Part shown: positions 18,436 through 27,332 of the stretch, piece after piece
Layout: every line of letters starts with the position of its first letter
Position numbering within the stretch: the stretch's first letter is position 1
DNA from: QFOX01 sp044237845
GTDB taxonomy: Bacteria > Pseudomonadota > Alphaproteobacteria > Rickettsiales > UBA3002
DNA: 64,000 nt
Direction of reading: 5' to 3'
Assembly: GCA_044237845.1 (NCBI GenBank)
Contig: JBIIEL010000006.1
Span: forward strand, 4,867 to 68,866
Program-made: the position numbers and the translations under genes
The notes under the pieces: model-generated
Seen by the model: the letters and a program-made list of their open reading frames with translations, nothing else
Told to the model about the DNA's origin: nothing
Database searches by the model: none

Positions 18436-19670
18436 TTCATGACCGTGGCTTTGGGATTGATAACGCTGTCAAGGTAACGCCCCTGAAAGAGGGTAAGCCC
18501 CATCGCCTGACCGAATTCTACCGCCTTTTGGGTATCACAGCGGGTAAGAATCACCCGATTACTGCCACATTGTCGAATTGCCTCGCGCAAAGTGCGGTTT
18601 TTCTCGGAATCCAAGTCGGTTTCATTATCCGCATTCCACATCAATTTAATAAAATCAAACCCTAAGCGATGACGGTCGATCTGCGGGAAGCTTAGCTCCG
18701 TCACTCCGTCGAGACAAACGCGATAACCTAACTTTTGCACCGCTTCTTTCGCGACTAAGAATGCCGACATGTCTGCAAACACATCTGCAATCTGCAGCTC
18801 CATGACAATCGATACTTTCATACCAGGTTTAATTGCCGCATCAAATTCTGTAAAGCGCGAGGAAAGTAATGTCGGTATGTTCAAATTAAGGCTAACCGGA
18901 CTAATCAGATACCGGGAAGGGCTCCGCTGAATTGCATCAAACATCCGCTCATCAAGAATTTCCGTGAGATATCTGAATAGCCAACGATTTGAAAGGATGT
19001 CGACTTCAATCCCCATACTTTGACGCAGATGGTTAATGTTGATATACATTTCATCGAACACCGTGCGCATGGTAGTATTCGGAATTGCTGCACATACCGG
19101 CTGGCGACGAATCGTCGGCGAAATATCGATATTACGCATGTCACGCTCAATCGCAGCAAGGCTTGCTGCGGTGAAGAGTTTCATATTCTTCGGTGTGGCT
19201 TCGCGGCGTGATTCTTTACCAATTTTGGCGGGCTCAAAGATACCCCCTCTTGCGTCACGCAAACGAAGAACAAGACGCCGCTTGCAGATATCCATAAAAT
19301 CATGCCACTGGGTCTCCATGTCGTAGAGCGTTGAGAACTCTTTATTCTCATCTCCCTCCACTGTGTAGGCCAAAGGATCATCCATGAATAAATAACGGAG
19401 CTGGAAAATCATTTTTTCCATTGTCATTTTCTGCAAATGCCTGACCACAACGTAAATCGTACAGTCATCACAAATATAAATCGCACCATCAAGATCGCCT
19501 ATCAGGTCGTTCATGAGGTTAGTTGAAATCTTGATCTGGTATTCACTGCGATAATGCTCGAGCAGTTTAGAGAACGAGAAGCACAGCACCTGCCAACCAT
19601 CTCGACTTCCCTCAATCAAGTTGAGAAGCTCAATTAGCCGTGCCTCTGCCTCTCTATTTACTATACGCAT
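18432..19670 (-). CDS. degenerate EAL-like domain protein
   Basis: A 412-residue cytoplasmic protein. The C-terminal ~220 residues follow the EAL fold: SLNLNIPTL (usual VNxSP region), MELQIADVF (usual ELTES), CLDGVTELSF (usual DDFGTG), FDFIKLMW (usual DxIKID) and LFQGRYLDSVI (usual QGYYF). The metal and catalytic acids of active phosphodiesterases are largely replaced, so it is likely a non-catalytic cyclic-di-GMP or protein binder. The N-terminal ~190 residues have no recognised domain. It is coupled to the prepilin-peptidase-like gene. Confidence 0.65.
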   Translation of the reverse strand: MRIVNREAEARLIELLNLIEGSRDGWQVLCFSFSKLLEHYRSEYQIKISTNLMNDLIGDLDGAIYICDDCTIYVVVRHLQKMTMEKMIFQLRYLFMDDPLAYTVEGDENKEFSTLYDMETQWHDFMDICKRRLVLRLRDARGGIFEPAKIGKESRREATPKNMKLFTAASLAAIERDMRNIDISPTIRRQPVCAAIPNTTMRTVFDEMYININHLRQSMGIEVDILSNRWLFRYLTEILDERMFDAIQRSPSRYLISPVSLNLNIPTLLSSRFTEFDAAIKPGMKVSIVMELQIADVFADMSAFLVAKEAVQKLGYRVCLDGVTELSFPQIDRHRLGFDFIKLMWNADNETDLDSEKNRTLREAIRQCGSNRVILTRCDTQKAVEFGQAMGLTLFQGRYLDSVINPKATVMN

Positions 19671-19681
19671 GGAATCCCCTG

Positions 19682-20182
19682 CTAGCGGCGGCGTTTCTTC
19701 TTCGGACGATCATCGTCGTCATCATCCTCATTATCTTCATCCTCTTCCTCGTCGTCCTCGTCTTCCATATGGTCTTCAAGGTCATCCACGAGTTTATCGT
19801 CTCCTACCATTTCGGCGAACATTTCGTCGTCCGCATCATCGGAATTGGGGTCTTTCTCGTCGTCTTCGTCGTGCTCTTCTACTTCTTCAAGCGAGGTGAG
19901 CTCGACGCTATCGTCATCCATCGGCTCAAGATCCATGCTGTCATCACCATCCTCGACCTCAGGCAGATCCACATCCTCGCCGAGCATTTCTTCGTCTTTT
20001 GGTTTACGCACGGGCTTGGCAACGGGCTTCACCTCTTTCTTAGGCTTCGCCACTTTTTTTGCCGCATCACGCCAGCTATGCGCACATTTCGGGCATTTCA
20101 CCGGATCGGTGGCTCCGAAATCATAAAATTTGGCGTCGCACTTTGGACAAATACGTTTTGTGCCTAAGTTCTGAGACGTCAT
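19682..20182 (-). CDS. FYDLN acid family protein (TIGR02300)
   Basis: A 166-residue protein of a family confined to alphaproteobacteria. It starts with a zinc-ribbon-like segment, CPKCDAKFYDFGATDPVKCP and then KC, carrying the FYD motif. A Lys/Pro linker follows, then an extremely acidic tail and a basic end (RPKKKRRR). Function is unknown. Its place just divergent from aroA is conserved in the class. Confidence 0.88.
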   Translation of the reverse strand: MTSQNLGTKRICPKCDAKFYDFGATDPVKCPKCAHSWRDAAKKVAKPKKEVKPVAKPVRKPKDEEMLGEDVDLPEVEDGDDSMDLEPMDDDSVELTSLEEVEEHDEDDEKDPNSDDADDEMFAEMVGDDKLVDDLEDHMEDEDDEEEDEDNEDDDDDDRPKKKRRR

Positions 20183-20213
20183 GCTTCCTCCGACTAACCT
20201 TGCCCCTTAACAT

Positions 20214-20260
20214 AACATACGCTAGGAGCGTGTGATAGTTCTACCTAACGTATGTTTTTT
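20214..20260 (+). promoter_or_regulatory. hairpin plus T-run in the aroA leader
   Basis: AACATACG-C-TAGG pairs with CCTA-A-CGTATGTT (12 pairs, one mismatch, loop of about 17 nt) and is followed at once by six T. This has the form of an intrinsic terminator, yet on the plus strand it lies only 18 bp before the aroA start with no gene upstream to end. It may be an attenuator, or a terminator for an unannotated short leader. It also argues against the in-frame ATG at 20252, which lies inside the stem. Confidence 0.45.
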
Positions 20261-20278
20261 GGAAAACGCAATAGCGCG

Positions 20279-21622
20279 ATGCATTCTTTGAACGATATTC
20301 TTACACCTGTGACATCTCGGCAGAGCACACGCCTCTCAGGGGCAGTGACTGTACCTGGCGATAAGTCTATTTCCCACCGCGCACTTATGCTCGCCAGTCA
20401 GGCGCTGGGGATAACTACCATCCACGGCCTGCTGGCGGGGGAAGATGTACTCGCAACTTCCGCGGCGTTAAAACAATGTGGCGCACCTATTACGCGTGAT
20501 GAAAACGGTGTGTGGACAGTCAACGGACGTGGCATCGGCGGGCTACATGCCCCTACCGACGTGCTGGATATGGGCAACGCAGGTACCGCCGCACGGCTGA
20601 TGATGGGGCTACTCGCCCCCTACCTTTACACCACTCATTTCACCGGCGATGAATCGTTACGCAAGCGCCCTATGAAACGGGTGATGACGCCGCTCGAACA
20701 AATGGGCATCCGCTTCGAAGCGCGCGAAGGTGGCCGTCTGCCGCTGATGATGACAGGCACGGAAACCACAATACCGATTCATTACACTTTGCCGGTTGCT
20801 TCGGCACAGGTGAAGTCGGCAATCTTGCTCGCGGGACTAAACACTGCTGGCACCACGACTGTTATCGAACGCGAGGCAACGCGCGACCACACCGAGCGCA
20901 TGCTGCGTTTCTTCGGCATTGCGGTGGAAACAGCCCCCGCAGCCGAAGGTGGTATTTCGATTAGCATCGCCGGACAGCAGCCTCAAACAGCACAGGCACG
21001 AACCTTCCATGTGCCGGGCGACCCCTCCTCTGCCGCTTTCCCGATTGTTGCGGCGCTGATTGTGCCAGATTCTGAGGTGACCATCACCAATGTCTGCCTT
21101 AACCCGCTGCGCACCGGGCTGTTCGATGTGCTCAAAGCAATGGGTGCGAATCTTACGATTGCCAATGCCCGCGAAGTCGGCGGCGAGCCAGTCGGCGACA
21201 TCACAGTGAAACACTCGCCCCTCAAAGGGGTTGAAGTCGCTGCACATATCGCTCCGTCAATGATTGATGAATACCCCATCCTTGCCGTTGCAGCGAGCTT
21301 TGCACAGGGCAAAACGATTATGCGTGGCCTTTCCGAATTGCGCGTCAAAGAGAGTGACCGTCTCGCTGCCATCATCGCTGGGCTTGTCGCCAATGGCGTG
21401 AATGCCTATGCCGAAGGGGACGACCTCATCGTCGAAGGACAGGCTGCGCCTGTAGGCGGAGGGAAGGTTGTCACACACTTTGATCACCGTATCGCCATGA
21501 GCTTTTGTGTGATGGGGTTAGCAACAAAGCAGCCTATCACCGTGGATGACACACGCCCCATTGCCACCAGCTTCCCCGGCTTTATGGGGTTGATGCAGAA
21601 ATTAGGAGCACCCCATGACTAA
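20279..21622 (+). CDS. aroA: 3-phosphoshikimate 1-carboxyvinyltransferase (EPSP synthase)
   Basis: AroA transfers enolpyruvyl from PEP to shikimate-3-phosphate, the sixth step of the shikimate pathway. The 447-residue protein has the GDKSISHRALMLAS active-site segment near the start, NAGTAARLMMGLL, and KESDRLAAI near the C-terminus. The segment LDMGNAGTAARLM has the alanine form often seen in class II-like, less glyphosate-sensitive enzymes. It overlaps cmk by 8 bp. Confidence 0.95.
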   Translation: MHSLNDILTPVTSRQSTRLSGAVTVPGDKSISHRALMLASQALGITTIHGLLAGEDVLATSAALKQCGAPITRDENGVWTVNGRGIGGLHAPTDVLDMGNAGTAARLMMGLLAPYLYTTHFTGDESLRKRPMKRVMTPLEQMGIRFEAREGGRLPLMMTGTETTIPIHYTLPVASAQVKSAILLAGLNTAGTTTVIEREATRDHTERMLRFFGIAVETAPAAEGGISISIAGQQPQTAQARTFHVPGDPSSAAFPIVAALIVPDSEVTITNVCLNPLRTGLFDVLKAMGANLTIANAREVGGEPVGDITVKHSPLKGVEVAAHIAPSMIDEYPILAVAASFAQGKTIMRGLSELRVKESDRLAAIIAGLVANGVNAYAEGDDLIVEGQAAPVGGGKVVTHFDHRIAMSFCVMGLATKQPITVDDTRPIATSFPGFMGLMQKLGAPHD

Positions 21623-22271
21623 CATCTCAAAACGCAGCCTCGTTATCGCGGTGGATGGCCCCGCCGCCTCAGGAAAAGGAACGCTGGCGCGCAAACTGGC
21701 GGCACATTATGGCTTGCCGCATCTCGATACCGGGCTGCTTTACCGCGCTGTAGGGAAAAAACTACTGGAAGCGCGCCAACAAGGCTCACGGGATTCCGAC
21801 AAGCTCATCGCTATCCATGCCGCGCAGAATCTCAGCGTAACCGACCTCGCCCGCAACGACCTGGGCACCGAAGGCGTTGGCCGCGCTGCCTCTATTATCT
21901 CTGCCATCCCCGAAGTGCGCGACGCCCTGCTGCAATACCAGTTTGATTTTGCCGATCAGGAAGGCGGTGCCGTACTCGATGGCCGCGATATCGGCACCGT
22001 CATCTGCCCGGATGCAGATGTAAAACTTTTCATCACAGCAAGCGCCGAAGTGCGCGCGAAACGGCGCTATGAACAACAGAAACAGACGGATGCCTCGGCG
22101 GATTACCAATCTATTCTTACCGCCATTCTGGAGCGCGACGAACGGGATAGTACTCGCACCGCCGCCCCACTCACCGTGGCGGAGGACGCCGTAAGTATCG
22201 ATAGCAGTGACATGAGCATCGACGCCGTTTTCGCGGCTGCGATTGAGGTGGTTGAGCGCATTCCGGCCTAA
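21615..22271 (+). CDS. cmk: cytidylate kinase
   Basis: Cmk phosphorylates CMP and dCMP. The 218-residue protein has the P-loop variant VDGPAASGKGTLA near residue 13, HLDTGLLYRAV in the CMP site, and the DGRDIGTVICPDADVKLFI segment. It is translationally coupled to aroA and lies upstream of rpsA, the standard order across proteobacteria. Confidence 0.96.
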   Translation: MTNISKRSLVIAVDGPAASGKGTLARKLAAHYGLPHLDTGLLYRAVGKKLLEARQQGSRDSDKLIAIHAAQNLSVTDLARNDLGTEGVGRAASIISAIPEVRDALLQYQFDFADQEGGAVLDGRDIGTVICPDADVKLFITASAEVRAKRRYEQQKQTDASADYQSILTAILERDERDSTRTAAPLTVAEDAVSIDSSDMSIDAVFAAAIEVVERIPA

Positions 22272-22419
22272 AATGGGCTTTTTGCAAGGAAATCGCTTGA
22301 TTTTTCCTATTTCCGGCGTATGAAACCCACTCCCTCGCGCAAGGTGTGTGGGGGCGCGTGGGCACTGGTGCACTCGTGATCAAGCAACCTCAACCATTAC
22401 TTAGACTGGATTTATTTAC

Positions 22420-24177
22420 ATGGCACAATCTGCAACCGTCCGTAAGGAAGACTTTAAAGACCAGAATTTCACCACCGGCGAAAGCTTCGCCGACCTTTTC
22501 GAAAACAGCGCCGCGGGCAAACTGTCTGAAGGCAGCGTCGTAAAAGGCACCATCGTCGGCATCGAGAAAGACCTCGCCATCATCGACGTAGGTTTGAAAT
22601 CCGAAGGACGCATTCCACTGCGCGAATTCTCTGTCGGCGGCCAAGCTGCTGAAGTGCGCATCGGCGACGTGTTCGACATCTATATCGAGCGCATTGAAGA
22701 CCGTCATGGCGAAGCACAGCTCAGCCGCGAGAAAGCACTCCGTGAAGAAGCATGGGTGAAGCTCGAAGAAATCCACAAAAACCAGACCAAAATTGAAGGC
22801 GTCATCTTCGGTCGCGTAAAAGGTGGTTTCACCGTGGACATCAAAGGTGCTGTGGCGTTCCTGCCTGGCTCGCAAGTTGATATCCGTCCGATCAAAGACG
22901 TGACCCCACTGATGAACGTGCCGCAACCGTTCCTCATCCTGAAAATGGATCGCAAGCGTGGCAACATCGTGGTTTCGCGCCGCGCGATCATGGAAGAAAG
23001 CCGTGCAGAAGCGCGTGGCCAGCTCCTCGATAAAATCGCAGAAGGTCAGATCCTCGACGGTATTGTGAAAAACATCACCGATTACGGTGCGTTCATCGAT
23101 ATGGGCGGCGTAGACGGCCTCCTCCACGTCACCGATATTTCGTGGAAGCGTATCAATCACCCATCCGAAGTGTTCGCGATTGGCGACGCAGTACGCGTGA
23201 TCGTGACCAAGTTCGATGCCGACAGCAAGCGTATCAGCCTTGGCATGAAGCAGCTCGACAGCAACCCATGGGAAGGCGTCAGCAGCAAGTTCCAGCCGGG
23301 CGCACGCCTCAAGGGCAAAATCACCAACATCACCGACTACGGTGCGTTTGTGGAGCTTGATTCGGGCATTGAAGGCCTTGTTCACGTCTCGGAAATGAGC
23401 TGGACGAAGAAAAACATCCATCCGTCGAAGCTCGTTCAGACTGGCCAGGAAGTTGAAGTGCAGGTGATCGATATCGACACCAACAAGCACCGCATCAGCC
23501 TCGGTATGAAACAGTGCATCGACAATCCGTGGAACAATTTTGCCGCCAACTTCCATGAAGGCGACATCATTGAAGGTGAAGTACGCAACATCACCGATTT
23601 CGGTCTGTTCGTTGGCCTCCAGGGTGAGATTGACGGCCTCGTGCACCATTCTGACATCAGCTGGGATCAGCCGGGCGAAGAAGCCATCAAAGCCTTCAAA
23701 AAAGGTGACAAGGTTTCCGCACGCATCCTCGTGGTTGATATTGAGAAAGAGCGCATCAGCCTTGGCATCAAGCAGCTGACGGAAAACCCAGCGGGCGACA
23801 CCCTCGCCGCCTTCAAAAAAGGCGATGTGGTCACCTGTACGGTCACCGCGGTTGATAAAGACGGCATCGAAGTCGAACTTTCTGAGGGCACCAAGTCCTA
23901 CATCAAGAAAGGCGACCTCTCGCGTGAGCGTCAGGACCAGCGTCCGGAGCGTTTTGCCGTGGGTGACCGCGTCGATGCAAAAGTCTTCAGCGTTGATAAG
24001 AAAACGATGAAAGTCGGCGTTTCGATCAAAGTACTTGAGCAAGATGAGCACAAGCGCGCGATCGACGAGTACGGCTCGTCGGATTCGGGCGCGAGCCTCG
24101 GCGACATCCTCGGTGCAGCAATTCAGGAAGCCGCTGCTCCGAAGAAAAAAGCCGCTGCTAAGAAAAAAGCAGAGTAA
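22420..24177 (+). CDS. rpsA: 30S ribosomal protein S1
   Basis: S1 helps recruit and unfold mRNA on the 30S subunit. The 585-residue protein carries six S1 (OB-fold) repeats, with clear copies such as GIVKNITDYGAFIDMGGVDGLLHVTDISW, followed by a short Lys/Ala-rich tail (KKKAAAKKKAE). No strong Shine-Dalgarno sequence precedes the ATG, which is usual for S1 genes because they are self-regulated. The 148-bp leader is GC-rich before position 22375 and A/T-rich after it; I see no defined riboswitch. A large antisense open frame over this gene is only a shadow. Confidence 0.97.
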   Translation: MAQSATVRKEDFKDQNFTTGESFADLFENSAAGKLSEGSVVKGTIVGIEKDLAIIDVGLKSEGRIPLREFSVGGQAAEVRIGDVFDIYIERIEDRHGEAQLSREKALREEAWVKLEEIHKNQTKIEGVIFGRVKGGFTVDIKGAVAFLPGSQVDIRPIKDVTPLMNVPQPFLILKMDRKRGNIVVSRRAIMEESRAEARGQLLDKIAEGQILDGIVKNITDYGAFIDMGGVDGLLHVTDISWKRINHPSEVFAIGDAVRVIVTKFDADSKRISLGMKQLDSNPWEGVSSKFQPGARLKGKITNITDYGAFVELDSGIEGLVHVSEMSWTKKNIHPSKLVQTGQEVEVQVIDIDTNKHRISLGMKQCIDNPWNNFAANFHEGDIIEGEVRNITDFGLFVGLQGEIDGLVHHSDISWDQPGEEAIKAFKKGDKVSARILVVDIEKERISLGIKQLTENPAGDTLAAFKKGDVVTCTVTAVDKDGIEVELSEGTKSYIKKGDLSRERQDQRPERFAVGDRVDAKVFSVDKKTMKVGVSIKVLEQDEHKRAIDEYGSSDSGASLGDILGAAIQEAAAPKKKAAAKKKAE

Positions 24178-24190
24178 TCGCAATCTGTGT

Positions 24191-24230
24191 ACCGTTAACC
24201 GTTGGCCAGAATTGGCTGACGGTTAACGGT
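24191..24230. repeat. perfect 40-nt inverted repeat between rpsA and sppA
   Basis: ACCGTTAACCGT (24191-24202) and ACGGTTAACGGT (24219-24230) are exact reverse complements; the inner bases continue the stem with two G-T wobbles and four pairs to a GAAT loop, giving an 18-pair hairpin. No T-run follows on either strand, so a simple intrinsic terminator is unlikely. It may be an RNA-stabilising or processing hairpin, or a copy of a dispersed palindromic element. Confidence 0.6.
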
Positions 24231-24258
24231 CACCGAATAACGATCAACGGAGCTCTCC

Positions 24259-25188
24259 ATGCAGCCACAAAGCGACCTCCTTATCGACCGTAAACGCCTC
24301 AAGGGGCAGTTGGTGGGATGGCGTACTGCGGCACTTATGCTGCTATTTCTGTTTTTTATTTCCCAGCTAGACGGCAGCAAAACAAATGTAGGTGGTCGTG
24401 TGGTTGGCGGTGATTACATCGCCCGCATCACCATCGAAGGCGTGATGGTAGACGACCTCAAACGCGATGAACTCATGAAAAAAATTCGTGATGATGTGCA
24501 TGTAAAAGCCGTCATCGTGAGGATGGATTCTCCCGGCGGCACCACCGTTGGTGGCGAAGAAGTTTTTCTACAACTGCGTGAGATTGCTAAAAAGAAACCC
24601 GTCGTCGGTACAATGCGCACTGTCTGTGCCTCCGCATGTTATATGGCCTCACTCGCGGCAGACCATGTGCTCGCACGTGAGGGCACCCTCACCGGCTCCA
24701 TCGGCGTGTTGATGCAAAGCTTTGAAGTCAGCCGACTGGCAGACAAGCTTGGTGTCACCTCTATCACCGTTAAGTCCGGTGCCTATAAAGATGTTCCTAG
24801 TATGGCGGAGCCATTTACCGATGAACAACGCGGAGTTGTTAACCAGCTCATTGCAGATGCATATGACCGCTTCGTCAGCATGATTGTCGAGCGCCGCAAA
24901 ATGGAAGATGCTACCGTGCGTCAATTGGCGGATGGGCGAGTTTATACTGGTCATCAGGCGTTTAATTTAAAGCTCATTGATGCGATTGGTGGCGAGGAAG
25001 AAGCCCTCGTTTGGCTTACCGAAAAACGTAGCATCGACAAGAAGCTAGAGATTGTAGATGTAAAACAAGAAGAAGAATTTCAAAGCCTTGTTGACCAACT
25101 TGCACAATCGAGCGGCATAAAAATATTCGAAAAATCTTCCATTGGGCTTGACGGGCTGGTGAGTATCTGGCATCCTTCCGCTATATAA
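24259..25188 (+). CDS. sppA: signal peptide peptidase SppA, S49 family
   Basis: SppA degrades cleaved signal peptides in the membrane. The 309-residue protein is the short, single-domain type with one N-terminal helix (about 23-36). The Ser/Lys dyad is visible: Ser125 in VCASACYMAS and Lys177 in KSGAYKDVPS, with the usual 52-residue spacing, plus MDSPGG at 89-94 for the oxyanion region. It lies between rpsA and ihfB, a conserved alphaproteobacterial position. Confidence 0.93.
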   Translation: MQPQSDLLIDRKRLKGQLVGWRTAALMLLFLFFISQLDGSKTNVGGRVVGGDYIARITIEGVMVDDLKRDELMKKIRDDVHVKAVIVRMDSPGGTTVGGEEVFLQLREIAKKKPVVGTMRTVCASACYMASLAADHVLAREGTLTGSIGVLMQSFEVSRLADKLGVTSITVKSGAYKDVPSMAEPFTDEQRGVVNQLIADAYDRFVSMIVERRKMEDATVRQLADGRVYTGHQAFNLKLIDAIGGEEEALVWLTEKRSIDKKLEIVDVKQEEEFQSLVDQLAQSSGIKIFEKSSIGLDGLVSIWHPSAI

Positions 25189-25211
25189 CCCACTCATTTG
25201 GCGAGGGAATT

Positions 25212-25505
25212 ATGACAAAATCCGAACTGATCGCACGGCTCGCTAAACGCTATCCCCACCTCTATCAGCGTGACATTGAAGTGCTGGTGAACACCATGTT
25301 CGACGAAATTGCCGGTGCGCTCAGCAATGGCAACCGCGTTGAACTACGCGGCTTCGGTGCTTTCTCGGTTCGCCAGCGCGAGGCGCGTGCCGCCCGCAAC
25401 CCCAAAAATGGCGAAATGGTCAATGTGGGTCAGCGCCACGCCATTTACTTCCGCACCGGCAAAGAACTGCGTGAGCGCATTATCAATGTAGTGCCAAAGG
25501 ACTAG
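25212..25505 (+). CDS. ihfB: integration host factor beta subunit
   Basis: IHF-beta pairs with IHF-alpha to bend DNA sharply at specific sites. The 97-residue protein has the HU/IHF core, with RVELRGFGAFSVRQREARAARNPKNGE forming the DNA-embracing arm; the proline at the arm tip is in the ARNPKNGE context. Its TAG stop overlaps the GTG start of trpF (TAGTG), showing coupling. Confidence 0.94.
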   Translation: MTKSELIARLAKRYPHLYQRDIEVLVNTMFDEIAGALSNGNRVELRGFGAFSVRQREARAARNPKNGEMVNVGQRHAIYFRTGKELRERIINVVPKD

Positions 25506-26128
25506 TGCCGCCTCGCATTAAAAACTGCGGCCTCACCACACCATCCGCCATTGCCTGCGCTGTTTCTACGAGCGCTAATTTCGTTGGCTTTGTGCATCAT
25601 ACAGCATCCCCGCGTCACCTCACCGCCGAACAAATTGCCGCACTCTACGCCCATGTTCCGCCGGGTGTCGCATGCGTCATCGTGCTGGTTGACCCAAGCG
25701 ACGACATGCTCGCATCCCTTCCCAAGCCAGACTTTTGGCAAATCACCGGTGTGAGCGACCCTGCCCGCATCGCCGCCATTCATGCCGCCACAGGCGTCCC
25801 TGTCATCACGGCCATCCGCGTACGCTCGGCGGAGGATATTGCTCCAGCCTCTGCGCTTGAAGCTGTAAGCGCGCATCTCTTATTCGATACCTATCATCCA
25901 CAAGAAGCGGGCGGCACCGGGCACGCGTTCGACTGGTCGCTGCTCAAGAATCTCTCACTCAGCAAACCATGGTTCCTCGCGGGTGGCCTGAATGCAGACA
26001 ACGTCGCAGATGCCATCCGCCGCACGCATGCGCCGATGGTGGATGTAAGCAGTGGCCTCGAGGATGCCCCGGGTATCAAATCGCTCGAAAAAATTGCGGC
26101 ATTTAATAAAGCCGTGCTAGAAGCGTAA
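25505..26128 (+). CDS. trpF: phosphoribosylanthranilate isomerase
   Basis: TrpF performs the Amadori rearrangement of phosphoribosylanthranilate. The 207-residue TIM barrel has IKNCGLTTP (catalytic Cys8, family KICG), an LLFDTYHPQEAGGTGHAFDW segment holding the second catalytic Asp and the phosphate site, and LAGGLNADNVADAI. The start is GTG, forced by the overlap with ihfB. It is followed by trpB after 1 bp. Confidence 0.94.
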   Translation: MPPRIKNCGLTTPSAIACAVSTSANFVGFVHHTASPRHLTAEQIAALYAHVPPGVACVIVLVDPSDDMLASLPKPDFWQITGVSDPARIAAIHAATGVPVITAIRVRSAEDIAPASALEAVSAHLLFDTYHPQEAGGTGHAFDWSLLKNLSLSKPWFLAGGLNADNVADAIRRTHAPMVDVSSGLEDAPGIKSLEKIAAFNKAVLEA

Positions 26129-26129
26129 G

Positions 26130-27332
26130 ATGCAAATCCTCCCTGAACAGCCCGATTCGCACGGCCATTTCGGCCCTTATGGTGGCCGCTATGTCGCCGA
26201 AACGCTGATGCCCCTCATCCGCGAGGTGGAAGAAGCGTATGAGGACATGCGCGAAGACCCGGCCTTCCACGCGCAGTTCGATGATTTGATGAAGCATTAT
26301 GTCGGCCGCCCATCACCACTCTATTTCGCGGAGCGGCTGACGGAAAAACTCGGCGGCGCGCAAATCTATTTCAAACGCGACGAGCTGAATCACACCGGCG
26401 CGCATAAAATCAACAACTGCATCGGCCAGGTGCTGCTCGCCATGCGCATGGGCAAAAAACGCATCATCGCTGAGACAGGTGCAGGCCAGCACGGCGTCGC
26501 CACCGCTACTGTGTGTGCGCGTTTTGGGCTGAAATGCGTCGTCTATATGGGCGCGAAGGATATCGAACGTCAGAAGCCGAACGTCTTCCGCATGAAGCTG
26601 CTCGGCGCTGAAATCGTGCCGGTTACCAGTGGCAGCCAAAGCCTCAAAGACGCGATGAACGAAGCCATGCGCGACTGGGTGACCAACGTCGCCGACACCT
26701 ACTACCTCATCGGCACTGCGAGCGGCCCGCACCCCTTCCCCATGATGGTGCGTGATTTTCAGTCTGTCATCGGCACCGAGGTGCGCGCCGAATGCCTCAC
26801 GCGCCTTGGGCAGCTACCAGACATGCTCGTCGCCGCAATTGGTGGTGGTAGCAACGCGATTGGCTTGTTTCACCCCATGCTGAAAGATAGCAGCGTGCGC
26901 ATGGTGGGCGTAGAAGCGGCAGGGCGCGGGCTCGACACCGATGCCCATGCAGCCTCGCTCACCAAGGGTTCGCCGGGTGTGCTACACGGCACGCGCACTT
27001 ATTTGCTGCAGAATGCAGATGGGCAAATCACCGAAGCGCACTCCATTTCCGCGGGGCTGGATTACCCCGGCATCGGCCCCGAACATGCATGGCTGAAGGA
27101 CGCAGGCCGCGCCGAATATGTCAGTGTGACGGATGATGAGGCGCTCGCTGCCTTTCAAACATTGGCTCAGACAGAGGGCATTTTGCCCGCGCTAGAACCT
27201 GCCCACGCGCTTGCCCATGTCATACGGATTGCACCAACCATGCCTCAACACGCTGTGTTGGTGATGAACCTCTGCGGGCGCGGCGATAAGGATATTTTCA
27301 CTGTCGCCGATGCGCTGGGGGTGACACTATGA
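26130..27332 (+). CDS. trpB: tryptophan synthase beta chain
   Basis: TrpB condenses indole and serine on PLP. The 400-residue protein has the PLP lysine in ELNHTGAHKINNCIGQ, the GAGQHGVATAT glycine/glutamate region and the GGGSNAIG phosphate-binding loop. Length is typical of TrpB1. It overlaps trpA by 4 bp, coupling the two chains of the alpha2-beta2 complex. Confidence 0.97.
   Translation: MQILPEQPDSHGHFGPYGGRYVAETLMPLIREVEEAYEDMREDPAFHAQFDDLMKHYVGRPSPLYFAERLTEKLGGAQIYFKRDELNHTGAHKINNCIGQVLLAMRMGKKRIIAETGAGQHGVATATVCARFGLKCVVYMGAKDIERQKPNVFRMKLLGAEIVPVTSGSQSLKDAMNEAMRDWVTNVADTYYLIGTASGPHPFPMMVRDFQSVIGTEVRAECLTRLGQLPDMLVAAIGGGSNAIGLFHPMLKDSSVRMVGVEAAGRGLDTDAHAASLTKGSPGVLHGTRTYLLQNADGQITEAHSISAGLDYPGIGPEHAWLKDAGRAEYVSVTDDEALAAFQTLAQTEGILPALEPAHALAHVIRIAPTMPQHAVLVMNLCGRGDKDIFTVADALGVTL

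Noticed and set aside
22390..24183. A 597-codon leftward open frame opposite rpsA
   Set aside because: Its apparent internal repeats are the mirror of the S1 domain repeats; rpsA is certain.
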